In this document: one piece after another, positions 10,833-19,237 of the stretch | How the letters are laid out: the number at the start of each line of letters is the position of its first letter | Numbering within the stretch: the first letter of the stretch is position 1 | Origin: Actinomycetota bacterium | GTDB taxonomy: Bacteria > Actinomycetota > Actinomycetes > Propionibacteriales > Propionibacteriaceae | Assembly (NCBI GenBank): GCA_020161795.1 | Contig: JAIUOR010000066.1 | Span: 1-64,000 of the forward strand | Length of the DNA: 64,000 nucleotides | Direction of reading: 5' to 3' | Position numbers and translations under genes: made by a program | The notes under the pieces: model-generated | Seen by the model: the letters and a program-made list of their open reading frames with translations, nothing else | The model's database searches: none | What the model was told of the DNA's origin: nothing

Positions 10833-11018
10833 GTGGCTGCCGTGTGTGACGTCTGCGCCAAGGGCCCGGGCTTCGGCCACAACGTGCCTTGGTCGAAGAA
10901 GAAGACCAACCGTCGCTGGAACCCGAACATCCAGCGCGTCCGCGCCGTCGTGAACGGCACCCCCAAGCGCCTCAACGTGTGCACCTCCTGCCTGAAGGCC
11001 GGTCGCGTCACCCGCTGA
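10833..11018 (+). CDS. rpmB: 50S ribosomal protein L28
   Basis: 61-residue L28 of the large subunit. Two cysteine pairs, CDVC near the N terminus and CTSC near the C terminus, make this the zinc-binding (C+) form; organisms with this form often carry a second, cysteine-free copy that replaces it under zinc shortage. Core motifs PGFGHNVPWSKKKTNRRW and NVCTSCLKAGRV are present. GTG 10833 has GAGGAG upstream. The gene stands alone: its own promoter lies in the 130 bases before it, and a perfect terminator follows 31 bases after the stop. Confidence 0.97.
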   Translation: MAAVCDVCAKGPGFGHNVPWSKKKTNRRWNPNIQRVRAVVNGTPKRLNVCTSCLKAGRVTR

Positions 11019-11049
11019 GAGCAACCCGCTGAGTCTGATCAGCCGAAGG

Positions 11050-11072
11050 GACCCGCTCCGGCGGGTCTTTTT
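11050..11072 (+). terminator. Intrinsic terminator of rpmB
   Basis: Perfect 7-bp stem GACCCGC/GCGGGTC with a TCCG tetraloop, then TTTTT. This is the clearest intrinsic terminator in the window. It also marks the end of the convergent GH2 gene. Confidence 0.92.
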
Positions 11073-11098
11073 GCGTCTGCGCCCAGCTGGGACGCGTG

Positions 11099-13885
11099 CT
11101 ACCAGCGCTGGTGGACCTCCTCGGCCCAGCCGAAGAGGTCGGCGATCCGGACGGTGATGCCGTCCACCTCCACCCGGCCGGACCAGGTTCCGAAGCACTG
11201 GTGGGTGGCCGACGAGATCAGCTTGAGGTCGGTGGCGGAGGCCTTGTCGTACTCGGGGGTGAACACCAGGTCGATGCCCTCGCCGGTGACCTGCCAGGGG
11301 GTCAGCCAGTCGTCGGGGTCGTAGCGCCAGACCAGTTCCTGGCCGATCTTGTGCAGCCGGCCGTCGACCAGCAGCGAGTTCTCGGTGCTTCCCGTGCCGT
11401 CGGTCCACTTACCCCCGACCTGCAGGCCGAGGACGCGGCCGTCGGTGCGTCCCGACCCGGCGCCCCAGTTCCAGCTGATCCGGTGCGGCCAGCGGCCGCG
11501 TCCGTGGTCGAGGGTGGCCCAGGAGTCGCCCTCGGGCAGCTCGTGCGCCTCGCCGTCCAGCCAGATCGTGCCGGAGGCGGGACGGGCGACGTCCTTGACG
11601 GTGTACTGGAAGAGCCGGTCGCTCCACGGCACCACCACGCCCAGGCATTCGTGGCCTTCCGGTCGGTGCGCGAGGAGGTCGACCCGTACCCGGTCGGTGG
11701 ACGCCTGCATGCGGGTGCCGCCGTCCACCTCGGCGATGGTGACCTGGAGTTGCTTGGTGTCGAGCCTGATCGGACCGGCACCGAGCGTGCCGGGCAGCTC
11801 GACTCCGGCGCCGAAGGGAGTGATCACCTCGACAGCGACCGGAGTGCCCGTGGCCCGGTCGAGCAGCCACAGGGAGTTCACGCCGGCGTAGTCGATGTCG
11901 GAGACCACCACCGCGAGGACGTGGCTGGGCGTGGTGATCGCCCAGTACTCCCAGCGCTTGTTGCGTAGCGCGCCGACCCGTCCGCGCGCGATGCCGTCGG
12001 TGGTGATCAACGGGGTGCGGGTCCAGCCGACCGCGGCACGATTCAGATGCCCGGTCGGCGTGGTCAGGGAGATCGGCGTGGTGATCTCCCGCTCGCGGAC
12101 CGGCACCGGGACCGACCCGGCTCCGACGGCGCTCGCGAAGGTCTCCTGCAGCCTGGCGTTGGAAGCCCGGACGGCTTCGGCGTCCACCTTGGTCACCCGA
12201 CGGTCGTAGGTGAGCAGCCCGTTGGTCTCCTGCTCGACGTCGGCCAGCTGGGTGTAGACGAAGGCCGACAGCCCCCGCGCCAGCGCCGGACGGATCTGGT
12301 CGTCCTGCAGGTCGAGGAAGGCCCGCTCGAAGGCGTCCCGATCGGGGATGCGTCGGTAGCCGAACTCGGCATCGCTGGCGACGTGGCCGGGCACCCGGTG
12401 CGAGTAGCCGCCGTACTCGCTCAGCACCGCCGCCCGGGGGTCGCGCTCGTCCGCTGCCGAGAGCCGGTAGGGGCGGAAGTAGACGTGGCGGCTCACCATG
12501 TCGCCGGCGCCCTGGTCGTGCCAGCCGCTGGCGTGGTCGATCAGCCGCGTCGGGTCGAGCCGGCGGACCCGTTCGGCGACCGCAACCGCGTCGAACTGGC
12601 CCCAGCCCTCGTTGAACGGGACCCAGGCCACCACGCTGGGGGAGTTCCGCAGCAGGGCCACGGTCCGGTCGGCCTCGGTGAGGAACTCAGCCCGTCCGGC
12701 TGCGTCCTGGCGTCCGAACCGGCGGTGGTTGCGGTCGTCCAGCCGTAGCCGGCTGACCGCGGGCGCGCTGATCACCAGTGGGTTGTAGGTGCGACCGCCG
12801 TTCACCATGTCCTGCCAGACCAGCATGCCCAGCCGGTCGCAGTGGTGGTACCAGCGCAGCGGCTCCACCTTGATGTGCTTGCGCAGCATCGTGAACCCGA
12901 GCTCCTTGGCGGTGGCGATGTCGTGGACCAGTGCCTCGTCGCTCGGCGGGGTGAGCAGGCCGTCCGGCCAGTAGCCCTGGTCGAGCAGGCCGGCTTGCAG
13001 GTAGGGCTCGCCGTTGAGCAGCAGCCGGGTGCGGCCCGCGGCATCCGGGCCGATCGCCACCGAGCGCAGCGCGGCGTAGGAGGTGACCCGGTCGTCGCCG
13101 TAGCGAATCTCAAGGTCGTAGCAGAAGGGATCCTCCGGCGACCACGGACGAACCTGTGGCACCGGCAGCCAGGTCAGCTCGTCCGGCGGCGTGTCGGCGT
13201 CGGTGATCACCTTGCCGGAGACGGCCAGCGTGACGTGGGCGCGTCCGGCCAGCGGGCCTTCGGTGTGCACGCGGATGCCCAGCCGGCAGCCGTCCAGGTC
13301 GGGGACCAGCTCCAGCTCGCGCACCCAGGCCGACGGCACCGACTCCAGCCAGACCGTCTGCCAGATCCCCGACTGCGACGGGTACCAGATGCCGCCCGGC
13401 GCGAGGCGCTGCTTGCCGCGGCTGCGGTACGAGGTGTCGGTGACGTCGCGCACCCGCACCACCAGTTCGTCCTCACCGCCGGTCAGCGCGTCGGAGATGT
13501 CGAGGGCGAAGGGGAGGAATCCACCGGAGTGTCCGCCCACGGGGACGCCGTTCACCCAGATTTCCGCATCGGAGTCGACCGCGCCGAAGTGCAACCGGAC
13601 GCGGTCCCGTAGGAAGCCCTCCGGCAGGGTGAACGTCCGGCGGTACCAGAGGGCCTCGCCGGGCTGCAGCGTCCGTCCCACCCCCGACAGCGCGGCCTCG
13701 GGTGAGAAGGGCACCAGGATCCGGCCGTCGAACCGCGGCCGGCTGGTCTGGCTGGCCGCGGTGATGGCGTACTCCCAGTAGCCGTTGAGGTTCAGGTAGG
13801 AGTCGCGCACCAGCTGCGGTCGCGGATACTCCGGCAGCACCCGTTCCGGATCCAGGGTCTCGCCCCAGGGCGTCAGCAGGGTCAC
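11099..13885 (-). CDS. Glycoside hydrolase family 2 enzyme fused to a DUF2804 domain
   Basis: 928 residues without signal peptide, hence cytoplasmic. Residues about 1-590 are a GH2 hydrolase (beta-glucuronidase/galactosidase/mannosidase type): the jelly-roll sugar-binding domain (YLNLNGYWEYAI, GIWYPSQSGIWQTVWLE), an immunoglobulin-like domain, and a TIM barrel with acid/base Glu426 in FNEGWGQ and nucleophile Glu490 in SEYGG. Residues about 598-928 form a complete DUF2804 domain (REITTPISL, GALRNKRWEYW, WNWGAGSG, GGKWTDGTGSTEN, DLFGWAEEVH). The frame is continuous with no stop or restart at the junction. GTG 13885 sits in a GTGA overlap with the MFS gene and has GGAGGA upstream. Substrate unknown; DUF2804 has no established function. 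Confidence 0.88.
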   Translation of the reverse strand: MTLLTPWGETLDPERVLPEYPRPQLVRDSYLNLNGYWEYAITAASQTSRPRFDGRILVPFSPEAALSGVGRTLQPGEALWYRRTFTLPEGFLRDRVRLHFGAVDSDAEIWVNGVPVGGHSGGFLPFALDISDALTGGEDELVVRVRDVTDTSYRSRGKQRLAPGGIWYPSQSGIWQTVWLESVPSAWVRELELVPDLDGCRLGIRVHTEGPLAGRAHVTLAVSGKVITDADTPPDELTWLPVPQVRPWSPEDPFCYDLEIRYGDDRVTSYAALRSVAIGPDAAGRTRLLLNGEPYLQAGLLDQGYWPDGLLTPPSDEALVHDIATAKELGFTMLRKHIKVEPLRWYHHCDRLGMLVWQDMVNGGRTYNPLVISAPAVSRLRLDDRNHRRFGRQDAAGRAEFLTEADRTVALLRNSPSVVAWVPFNEGWGQFDAVAVAERVRRLDPTRLIDHASGWHDQGAGDMVSRHVYFRPYRLSAADERDPRAAVLSEYGGYSHRVPGHVASDAEFGYRRIPDRDAFERAFLDLQDDQIRPALARGLSAFVYTQLADVEQETNGLLTYDRRVTKVDAEAVRASNARLQETFASAVGAGSVPVPVREREITTPISLTTPTGHLNRAAVGWTRTPLITTDGIARGRVGALRNKRWEYWAITTPSHVLAVVVSDIDYAGVNSLWLLDRATGTPVAVEVITPFGAGVELPGTLGAGPIRLDTKQLQVTIAEVDGGTRMQASTDRVRVDLLAHRPEGHECLGVVVPWSDRLFQYTVKDVARPASGTIWLDGEAHELPEGDSWATLDHGRGRWPHRISWNWGAGSGRTDGRVLGLQVGGKWTDGTGSTENSLLVDGRLHKIGQELVWRYDPDDWLTPWQVTGEGIDLVFTPEYDKASATDLKLISSATHQCFGTWSGRVEVDGITVRIADLFGWAEEVHQRW

Positions 13886-15168
13886 AGTTCCTCCAGTTCC
13901 AGGACGGGCGCGGCCGTCCGCCGCAGCACGCGGGCGGGCAGCGCGGCCAGCACCGCCACCACGGCGGCGGCGAGGAAGATCCAGGCCGTCGGCACCTGCT
14001 TGACGACTCCCAGCTCCACGTAGGTCTCGGCGGCACCCGAGATCACCGCCGCCCCGATGAACGGGCCGATCACCATCGGCACCAGCACCACGGCGATCAT
14101 CCGGACGCCCTGCACTTGCCCGGCGCGATCGGTGGGCGTCAGGTTGCGGACGGTCGCCGACAGCGCGGCGCCGGTGAGCAGGAAGGCGCCCATCATCCCG
14201 ATGCCGGCGAGGATTACTGCGACCTGCCCGCGGGCGAAGAACATCGCCAGCAGCCCGATCGCGTAGCCGCCGGTCGCCGGGATCACGGCGCTCACCAGGT
14301 CGCGGCGGGCGAGCAGGCGCCCGCCCAGCACGCTCACCAGCGAGGCCCCGATCAGCACACTGGCCAGCACCAGCGCGTAGTTCTCGATCGCGAGCGTGGT
14401 GTTCACGTAGATGATCAGGTACGGCATGAACACCTGGAAGCTGATCCCCAGCACCGCCCAGGTGGCGAAAGCGAGATAGAGCCGGGGGTTCGCCCGGATG
14501 GTCGCCGGCCGCAGCCCGTGCAGCACGGTGTCGAGGTAGGTGCCGCTCGGCTGGGGATTCGGGGCGGTGCGGACGCCGAACCAGGCCGCCACCCCGACCA
14601 CCGCGGTGACGCCGCCGACCAGGCCGAAGAAGGCCGTCCACTGCCCGGCCTTGGTCAGCGGATCCAGCGCGCCGAAGACGATCAGCATGCCCAGCAGCGG
14701 CAGCGTCTGGATCACCCCGTCCACCTTCGCCCGGTTGGCCGAGGTGGTGGAGTCGGTCACCCAGGCCTGGTAGGCGGCATCGTTCGCTCCCGACCCCAGG
14801 AAGCTCATCACCGCGTCCAGGGCGATGATCGAGACCACCGCTATCGCCACCCCGTTCGGCAGGGACGGGTCGACCCCCACCAGCCCGAACCCGGCGGTGG
14901 TGAGTCCCCACAGCACGTAGCCGAGCGCGATGAACTCCCGCCGCCGGCCCACCCGGTCCGACCAGGCGCCCACCAGCAGCGTCGCCAGGGTCGCCGCGGC
15001 GGCAGAGATCGCCACCATCGCCGCGATCGCGTTCGGGTCGTCGGTGATGGTGCGGTAGACGAACACGTTGAGGTACATGTTCTCGATCGTCCAGGCGAGC
15101 TGCCCGGTCAGTCCCAGCAGCACCACCCACAGCCACAACCGGCCGCCGACCCTGGCATCGTCGCTCAC
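13882..15168 (-). CDS. MFS transporter
   Basis: 428-residue major facilitator with about 12 hydrophobic segments. Seen: the loop 2-3 signature GAWSDRVGRRREFIALGY and a weaker equivalent in the second half (GRLLARRDLVSAVIP). It starts at a GTG preceded by TAGGCT and a 7-base gap (leaderless) and ends in a GTGA overlap with the GH2-DUF2804 gene, so the two are made together. Import of an oligosaccharide or glycoside for the cytoplasmic hydrolase is the natural inference, resembling transporter-GH2 pairs elsewhere. Sequence alone does not give substrate or direction. Confidence 0.85.
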   Translation of the reverse strand: MSDDARVGGRLWLWVVLLGLTGQLAWTIENMYLNVFVYRTITDDPNAIAAMVAISAAAATLATLLVGAWSDRVGRRREFIALGYVLWGLTTAGFGLVGVDPSLPNGVAIAVVSIIALDAVMSFLGSGANDAAYQAWVTDSTTSANRAKVDGVIQTLPLLGMLIVFGALDPLTKAGQWTAFFGLVGGVTAVVGVAAWFGVRTAPNPQPSGTYLDTVLHGLRPATIRANPRLYLAFATWAVLGISFQVFMPYLIIYVNTTLAIENYALVLASVLIGASLVSVLGGRLLARRDLVSAVIPATGGYAIGLLAMFFARGQVAVILAGIGMMGAFLLTGAALSATVRNLTPTDRAGQVQGVRMIAVVLVPMVIGPFIGAAVISGAAETYVELGVVKQVPTAWIFLAAAVVAVLAALPARVLRRTAAPVLELEEL

Positions 15169-15223
15169 ACCGGGCAGCCTACGAGGGATTCGTCAGGCCC
15201 GCCCGTTACGCTGGGCGATCGTG
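15168..15223. promoter_or_regulatory. Divergent leaderless promoters of the MFS and recG genes
   Basis: Minus strand: TAGGCT at 15181-15176, 7 bases, GTG at 15168. Plus strand: TACGCT at 15207-15212, 8 bases, GTG at 15221. The two starts are only 52 bases apart, so the -35 regions must overlap or interleave; mutual interference or shared regulation is possible. Confidence 0.5.
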
Positions 15224-17425
15224 GAGCGGGAACTCAGTGGCTGGCGGACGGCGATGGCGGCGGCGCTGCATGCGCCGCTGTCCGACGTGCTGGGCGCCAA
15301 GACCGCCAAGGAGTTCGCTGCGCTGCGCGTCAACACCGTCGGCGACCTGCTGCGCCACATCCCGAGGCGCTATCTCAGCGGCACTGAGCTGACCGACCTG
15401 GCCACCATCACCGAGGGCGAGCACGTGGCGGTCTTCGCCCGGGTCGCCCGCATCAACCGGGTGGACGCCCACGACGGCGGACGCGGTCGGCCCAGGCCCG
15501 GCCGGCTGGAGGTGCTGCTCACCGACGGCAGCGGACACCTCGCCGTCACCTTCTTCGGACGCTCCCACCTGCTGCGCTGGTGGGAGGACCAGCTCAACAA
15601 CGGTGTCGGCGGGCTCTTCGTCGGCAAGGTGGGCAGCTTTCGCGACCAACCGCAGATGACCCACCCCGAGTTCGTCATGCTGGACGCCGCCGGCCGGATC
15701 GTCGGCAAGTCCGAGGAGAAGGCCCGGATGGCCACCCTGGCCCAGTCCGGGTTGGTCGGCATGTACCCGGCCACCGCCAGACTGCCCACCTGGACGGTCG
15801 CCGAGTGCGCCCGGCTGGCGCTGGCCTCGCTGCCGGTCACCGACGACCCGTGGCCGGAGTGGCTGCGTGAGCGGGCCGGCGTGCTGGGCCTGGCCGATGC
15901 CTTCGCCGCCGTCCACGCCCCGCTCGATCTCGCCCAGGCCGAAGGCGGCGCGCACCGGCTGCGGTTCGACGAGGCCTTCGCCACGCAGCTGACCATGGCC
16001 TACCGGCGCAACGACGCCAGCGCGCACGCGGCCACGCCGCGGGTGCGGCTGGCGGATGGGATCCTCGACGCCTTCGATGCCCAGCTGCCGTTCCGGCTGA
16101 CGGACGGCCAGGTCGCGGTCGGCTCGACGATCTTCGAGGAGTTGGCGCGGCACCGTCCGATGCAGCGGCTGCTACAGGGCGAGGTCGGCTCGGGCAAGAC
16201 CGTCGTGGCGCTGCGTGCCATGCTGGCCGTGGTGGACGCGGGCGGCCAGGCCGCCCTGCTGGCGCCCACCGAGGTGCTGGCCGCCCAGCACTACCAGACC
16301 ATCAGGCGGCTGCTGGGCGACCTCGGCGGGGGACGCATGCTCGGCGCCCCCGACGTCGCCACCGACGTGGTGCTGCTGACCGGTTCCATGTCCGCCGCCG
16401 CTCGCCGGGAGACCCTGCTGCGGGCGGCCAGCGGCGAGGCCGGCATCGTGATCGGCACTCACGCGCTGCTGTCCGACCGGGTGCAGTTCGCCGATCTGGG
16501 GCTGATCGTGATCGACGAGCAGCATCGCTTCGGGGTCGAGCAGCGCGCCGCGCTGGTGGACAAGGCGGCTGCCCGTCCGCACGTTCTGGTGCTCACCGCG
16601 ACGCCCATCCCACGGTCGGTGGCGATGACCATCTTCGGCGACCTGAGTGTCTCCACGCTGGCCGAGGTCCCGGCTGGGCGACAGCCGATCGGCACCGTGG
16701 TGGTGGACGCCGCGCTGCGTCCGGCCTGGGTGGAGCGTGCCTGGCAGAGGGTGGTCGAGGAGGTGTCCTCCGGCCGGCAGGTCTTCATCGTGTGCCCGCG
16801 GATCGGCGGTCAGGGGAGCGCGGACGGGCTGGGCGTGGTGGAACTCGCCGAACAGCTGCGCTCCGGTCCGCTGGCCGGTGTCCGGCTGGGCGTGCTGCAC
16901 GGCCAACTGCCCACCGAGGTGAAAGACCAGGTCATGGGCGACTTCGCCGCCGGCGATCTCGACGTGCTGGTCGCCACCACGGTCATCGAGGTGGGCGTGG
17001 ACGTGCCGAACGCCACCATGATGGTGGTCTGGGACGCCGATCGGTTCGGCATCTCCCAGCTGCACCAGCTGCGCGGCCGGATCGGGCGTGGCGAGCACCC
17101 CGGGGTCTGCCTGCTGATCACGGCGGTACCGCCCGGTGAGTCGGCCCGCGACCGGCTGGACGCGGTCGCCGCCACCACCGACGGCTTCCAGCTCGCCGAA
17201 CTCGACCTCGAGCAGCGCCGGGAGGGCGATGTGCTGGGCGCCAGCCAATCCGGAACCCGTTCCAGCCTGCGGCTGCTGCGGGTGCTGGAGCACGCCGACC
17301 TGATCGCCGAGGCCCGCGAGCTCGCCGAGGAATCCGTCCGCCGCGATCCGGCCTGCCAGACGCCCGGCTTCGCCGACGCCGTCCGCGAGATCAGCATGCT
17401 GGCGCCGGGGGAGTGGGATTCGTGA
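15221..17425 (+). CDS. recG: ATP-dependent DNA helicase RecG
   Basis: 734-residue superfamily 2 helicase that regresses stalled forks and branch-migrates junctions. Seen: the N-terminal wedge/OB domain (DLLRHIPRRY, then VAVFARVARIN); Walker A GEVGSGKT at about residues 320-327; DEQH at about 431-434; TATPIPRS; and motif VI HQLRGRIGRG. GTG 15221 is favoured by the TACGCT hexamer 8 bases upstream; ATG 15254 is the alternative and would shorten the protein by 11 residues. The last four bases overlap rsmD, a usual recG-rsmD-coaD operon. Confidence 0.96.
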   Translation: MERELSGWRTAMAAALHAPLSDVLGAKTAKEFAALRVNTVGDLLRHIPRRYLSGTELTDLATITEGEHVAVFARVARINRVDAHDGGRGRPRPGRLEVLLTDGSGHLAVTFFGRSHLLRWWEDQLNNGVGGLFVGKVGSFRDQPQMTHPEFVMLDAAGRIVGKSEEKARMATLAQSGLVGMYPATARLPTWTVAECARLALASLPVTDDPWPEWLRERAGVLGLADAFAAVHAPLDLAQAEGGAHRLRFDEAFATQLTMAYRRNDASAHAATPRVRLADGILDAFDAQLPFRLTDGQVAVGSTIFEELARHRPMQRLLQGEVGSGKTVVALRAMLAVVDAGGQAALLAPTEVLAAQHYQTIRRLLGDLGGGRMLGAPDVATDVVLLTGSMSAAARRETLLRAASGEAGIVIGTHALLSDRVQFADLGLIVIDEQHRFGVEQRAALVDKAAARPHVLVLTATPIPRSVAMTIFGDLSVSTLAEVPAGRQPIGTVVVDAALRPAWVERAWQRVVEEVSSGRQVFIVCPRIGGQGSADGLGVVELAEQLRSGPLAGVRLGVLHGQLPTEVKDQVMGDFAAGDLDVLVATTVIEVGVDVPNATMMVVWDADRFGISQLHQLRGRIGRGEHPGVCLLITAVPPGESARDRLDAVAATTDGFQLAELDLEQRREGDVLGASQSGTRSSLRLLRVLEHADLIAEARELAEESVRRDPACQTPGFADAVREISMLAPGEWDS

Positions 17426-18000
17426 GCCGGATCATCGCGGGAGCCGCCAAGGGCCGCCGCCTGGCGATGCCGGCGCACCGGGCCACCCGTCCCACCACCG
17501 ACCGGGTGCGCGAGGCGGCTTTCGCGCTGCTGGCCGACTGGGCGGGTACCGCTGGCGAGCCGGCCCAGTCGGAACTGGCTGGGCTCTCCTTCCTCGACCT
17601 GTACGCCGGATCCGGCGCGGTGGCCCTGGAGGCGGCCAGCCGTGGTGCGTCTCCGGTCTGGGCGGTGGAACGCGACCGCGGCACGGCCCAGGTAGCGGAG
17701 CGCAATGCCGCTCAGACCGGGCTGCCGGTGAAGGTGGTCACCCGGGGGGTGAACGGATTCCTGGCCGCTCCGCCGCGTTCCTTCGACATCGTGTGGGCCG
17801 ACCCGCCCTACGACCTAACGGACGCCGAACTGGACGCGGTGCTGGCCATGCTGGGCGACTGGCTGGCCCCGCGCGGGCTGGTGGTGGTGGAGCGGGCCAG
17901 GCGTAGCGGCGTCCCACGCTGGCCGGCGATCATGGAGGATTCCTGGAAACGGGACTACGGTGAGACCGCTCTGCACTTCGCGATGAGAGGTGAGGAATGA
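17422..18000 (+). CDS. rsmD: 16S rRNA (guanine966-N2)-methyltransferase
   Basis: 192-residue SAM-dependent methyltransferase acting on G966 of 16S rRNA. Seen: the N terminus SRIIAGAAKGRRL; RPTTDRVREAAF; the SAM-binding FLDLYAGSGAVALEA; and the catalytic DPPY at residues 127-130. GTG 17422 overlaps the recG stop as GTGA, with GGGGGAG 9 bases upstream. It overlaps coaD at its own end (ATGA), so the three genes form one translationally coupled operon. Confidence 0.95.
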   Translation: MSRIIAGAAKGRRLAMPAHRATRPTTDRVREAAFALLADWAGTAGEPAQSELAGLSFLDLYAGSGAVALEAASRGASPVWAVERDRGTAQVAERNAAQTGLPVKVVTRGVNGFLAAPPRSFDIVWADPPYDLTDAELDAVLAMLGDWLAPRGLVVVERARRSGVPRWPAIMEDSWKRDYGETALHFAMRGEE

Positions 18001-18494
18001 CCGCCATCTGCCCGGGATCCTTTGATCCCATCACCCACGGGCACCTCGACGTCATCCGCCGCGCCGCCGGCATCTTCGGGGACGTCATCGTCGGAGTTGG
18101 GCGCAATTCTGCCAAGAACTACCTGTTCAGCCTGGATGAACGAGTCGAGCTGGCGGCCGCTGCGACCGCCGACATCCCGGGGGTGCGGGTCCTACCGCTG
18201 AGCGGCCTGCTGGTCGACTTCGCCCGGAGCCACGGCGCCCAGGTGATCGTGAAGGGGCTCCGGTTCGCCTCCGACTTCGACTTCGAGTTGCAGATGGCTC
18301 ATCTCAACGCCGCCGTCGGGGGGATCGAGACCGTGATGTTGCCCGCATCCTCGCAATGGTCCACGCTATCCTCCACGATGATCCGAGAGATCGCCTCCTT
18401 CGGCGGCGATGTCTCGGCTTTCGTACCGGCGGTGGTCGCCGACCGGATTCGGGCCGTGGCGGCCCCACAGGACAAGGAGCGCGCCGATGGCTGA
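17997..18494 (+). CDS. coaD: Phosphopantetheine adenylyltransferase
   Basis: 165-residue enzyme of coenzyme A synthesis transferring AMP from ATP to 4'-phosphopantetheine. Seen: GSFDPITHGHLDVI with the nucleotidyltransferase THGH motif; VKGLRFASDFDFELQMAHLN; and the C-terminal STMIREIASFGGD, equivalent to the ISSTxVRE motif. Length is standard. It overlaps rsmD by 4 bases and the following coiled-coil gene by 8 bases. Confidence 0.97.
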   Translation: MTAICPGSFDPITHGHLDVIRRAAGIFGDVIVGVGRNSAKNYLFSLDERVELAAAATADIPGVRVLPLSGLLVDFARSHGAQVIVKGLRFASDFDFELQMAHLNAAVGGIETVMLPASSQWSTLSSTMIREIASFGGDVSAFVPAVVADRIRAVAAPQDKERADG

Positions 18495-18984
18495 GCGAAC
18501 CCTAGTGGTGTTGTCCACCCTGCGCGACCGGGTGAGCGGTGCCAAGGCGGTGCCGATGTCGGCTTCGTGCATGGTGAACCGCGCCGACACGCTGGCGCTG
18601 ATCGATCAGGCGATCGCTGCGCTCGCCGAGGACACCCGGGAGGCCGAGCGGATCGCCGCCACCTCGCTGGAGACCCTCGAACGAGCCCAGGCCGAGGCGG
18701 CGCAGATCATCCGGGCGGCCGAGGAGAAGGCCGTCTTCCTGGCCGGTTCGACACCCGTCATGGAGACGGCCAAGGCCAAGGCTGCCGAGCTCGAACGTCG
18801 CTCGATCCTCGAATCCGAAGCGCTGCGCCGCGAGGCCGACGCCTACGTGGACGCCCGGATCGCCTCCTTCGAGGCGGCCCTGCAGAAGACCATGGGGCAG
18901 ATCCATACCATGCGCGAACGCCTGGCCCGGCGTTCCCAGCTCGACGACAACGAAACCACCGCGCTTCCGCGGCTGAGCCTGTAG
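18487..18984 (+). CDS. sepIVA: SepIVA-like DivIVA-domain coiled-coil protein
   Basis: 165-residue, mostly helical, Ala/Glu/Arg-rich protein. The C-terminal part (EADAYVDARIASFEAALQKTM broken here as DAYVDARIASFE and ALQKTM) matches the conserved segment of actinobacterial proteins annotated SepIVA or 'ATP synthase B-like', and the position directly before yceD-rpmF-rnc-mutM is that of mycobacterial SepIVA, a DivIVA-related septation protein. It is shorter than the mycobacterial form (about 245). ATG 18487 lies in coaD with AAGGAGC just ahead. The family call leans on synteny and the C-terminal motif; division function is inference. Confidence 0.65.
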   Translation: MAERTLVVLSTLRDRVSGAKAVPMSASCMVNRADTLALIDQAIAALAEDTREAERIAATSLETLERAQAEAAQIIRAAEEKAVFLAGSTPVMETAKAKAAELERRSILESEALRREADAYVDARIASFEAALQKTMGQIHTMRERLARRSQLDDNETTALPRLSL

Positions 18985-19001
18985 CAGCGGGACCGAGCCA
19001 C

Positions 19002-19159
19002 GCCTCCTCCTCGGTTCCTGCGCTTCGCGCAACCTTCGTCGTCGGCGCAACCACGAGCAAGCTCGCGTTGCCGCCTCCTCCTCGGTTCCTGCGCTTCGCG
19101 CAACCTTCGTCGTCGGCGCAACCACGAGCAAGCTCGTGTTGCCGCCTCCTCCTCGGTTT
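19002..19159. repeat. 71-bp tandem repeat with two hairpins per unit
   Basis: Two full units (19002-19072 and 19073-19143), differing at one base (GCTCGCG versus GCTCGTG), and a 16-base start of a third at 19144. Each unit holds TGCGC-TTC-GCGCA and a second hairpin that is perfect in unit 2: CACGAGC-AA-GCTCGTG. The open frames through it on the minus strand are a by-product of the repeat. It lies between sepIVA and the yceD promoter. Confidence 0.85.
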
Positions 19160-19180
19160 GGTGCCCACCTGGGCGCACGG

Positions 19181-19237
19181 TAGAGTGGCTCTTCGGTTAT
19201 GACGCTGTCGTACCATCCGATGAAGGGATCCGCCGTG
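19181..19237 (+). promoter_or_regulatory. yceD promoter and start choice
   Basis: TAGAGT at 19181-19186 is a -10 candidate with transcription from about 19193. The AAGGGA at 19223-19228, six bases before GTG 19235, decides the start over the in-frame ATGs at 19199 and 19220. Confidence 0.5.

Noticed and set aside
11099-15136. Single 1345-codon minus frame joining MFS region and GH2
   Set aside because: Upstream of 13885 it is a shadow of the MFS gene in another frame; the MFS stop and GH2 GTG overlap as GTGA, so these are two genes.
19002-19178. Minus-strand proteins across the 71-bp repeat
   Set aside because: Their Arg-rich sequence simply repeats with the DNA unit and the transcript context is wrong; no ribosome site.
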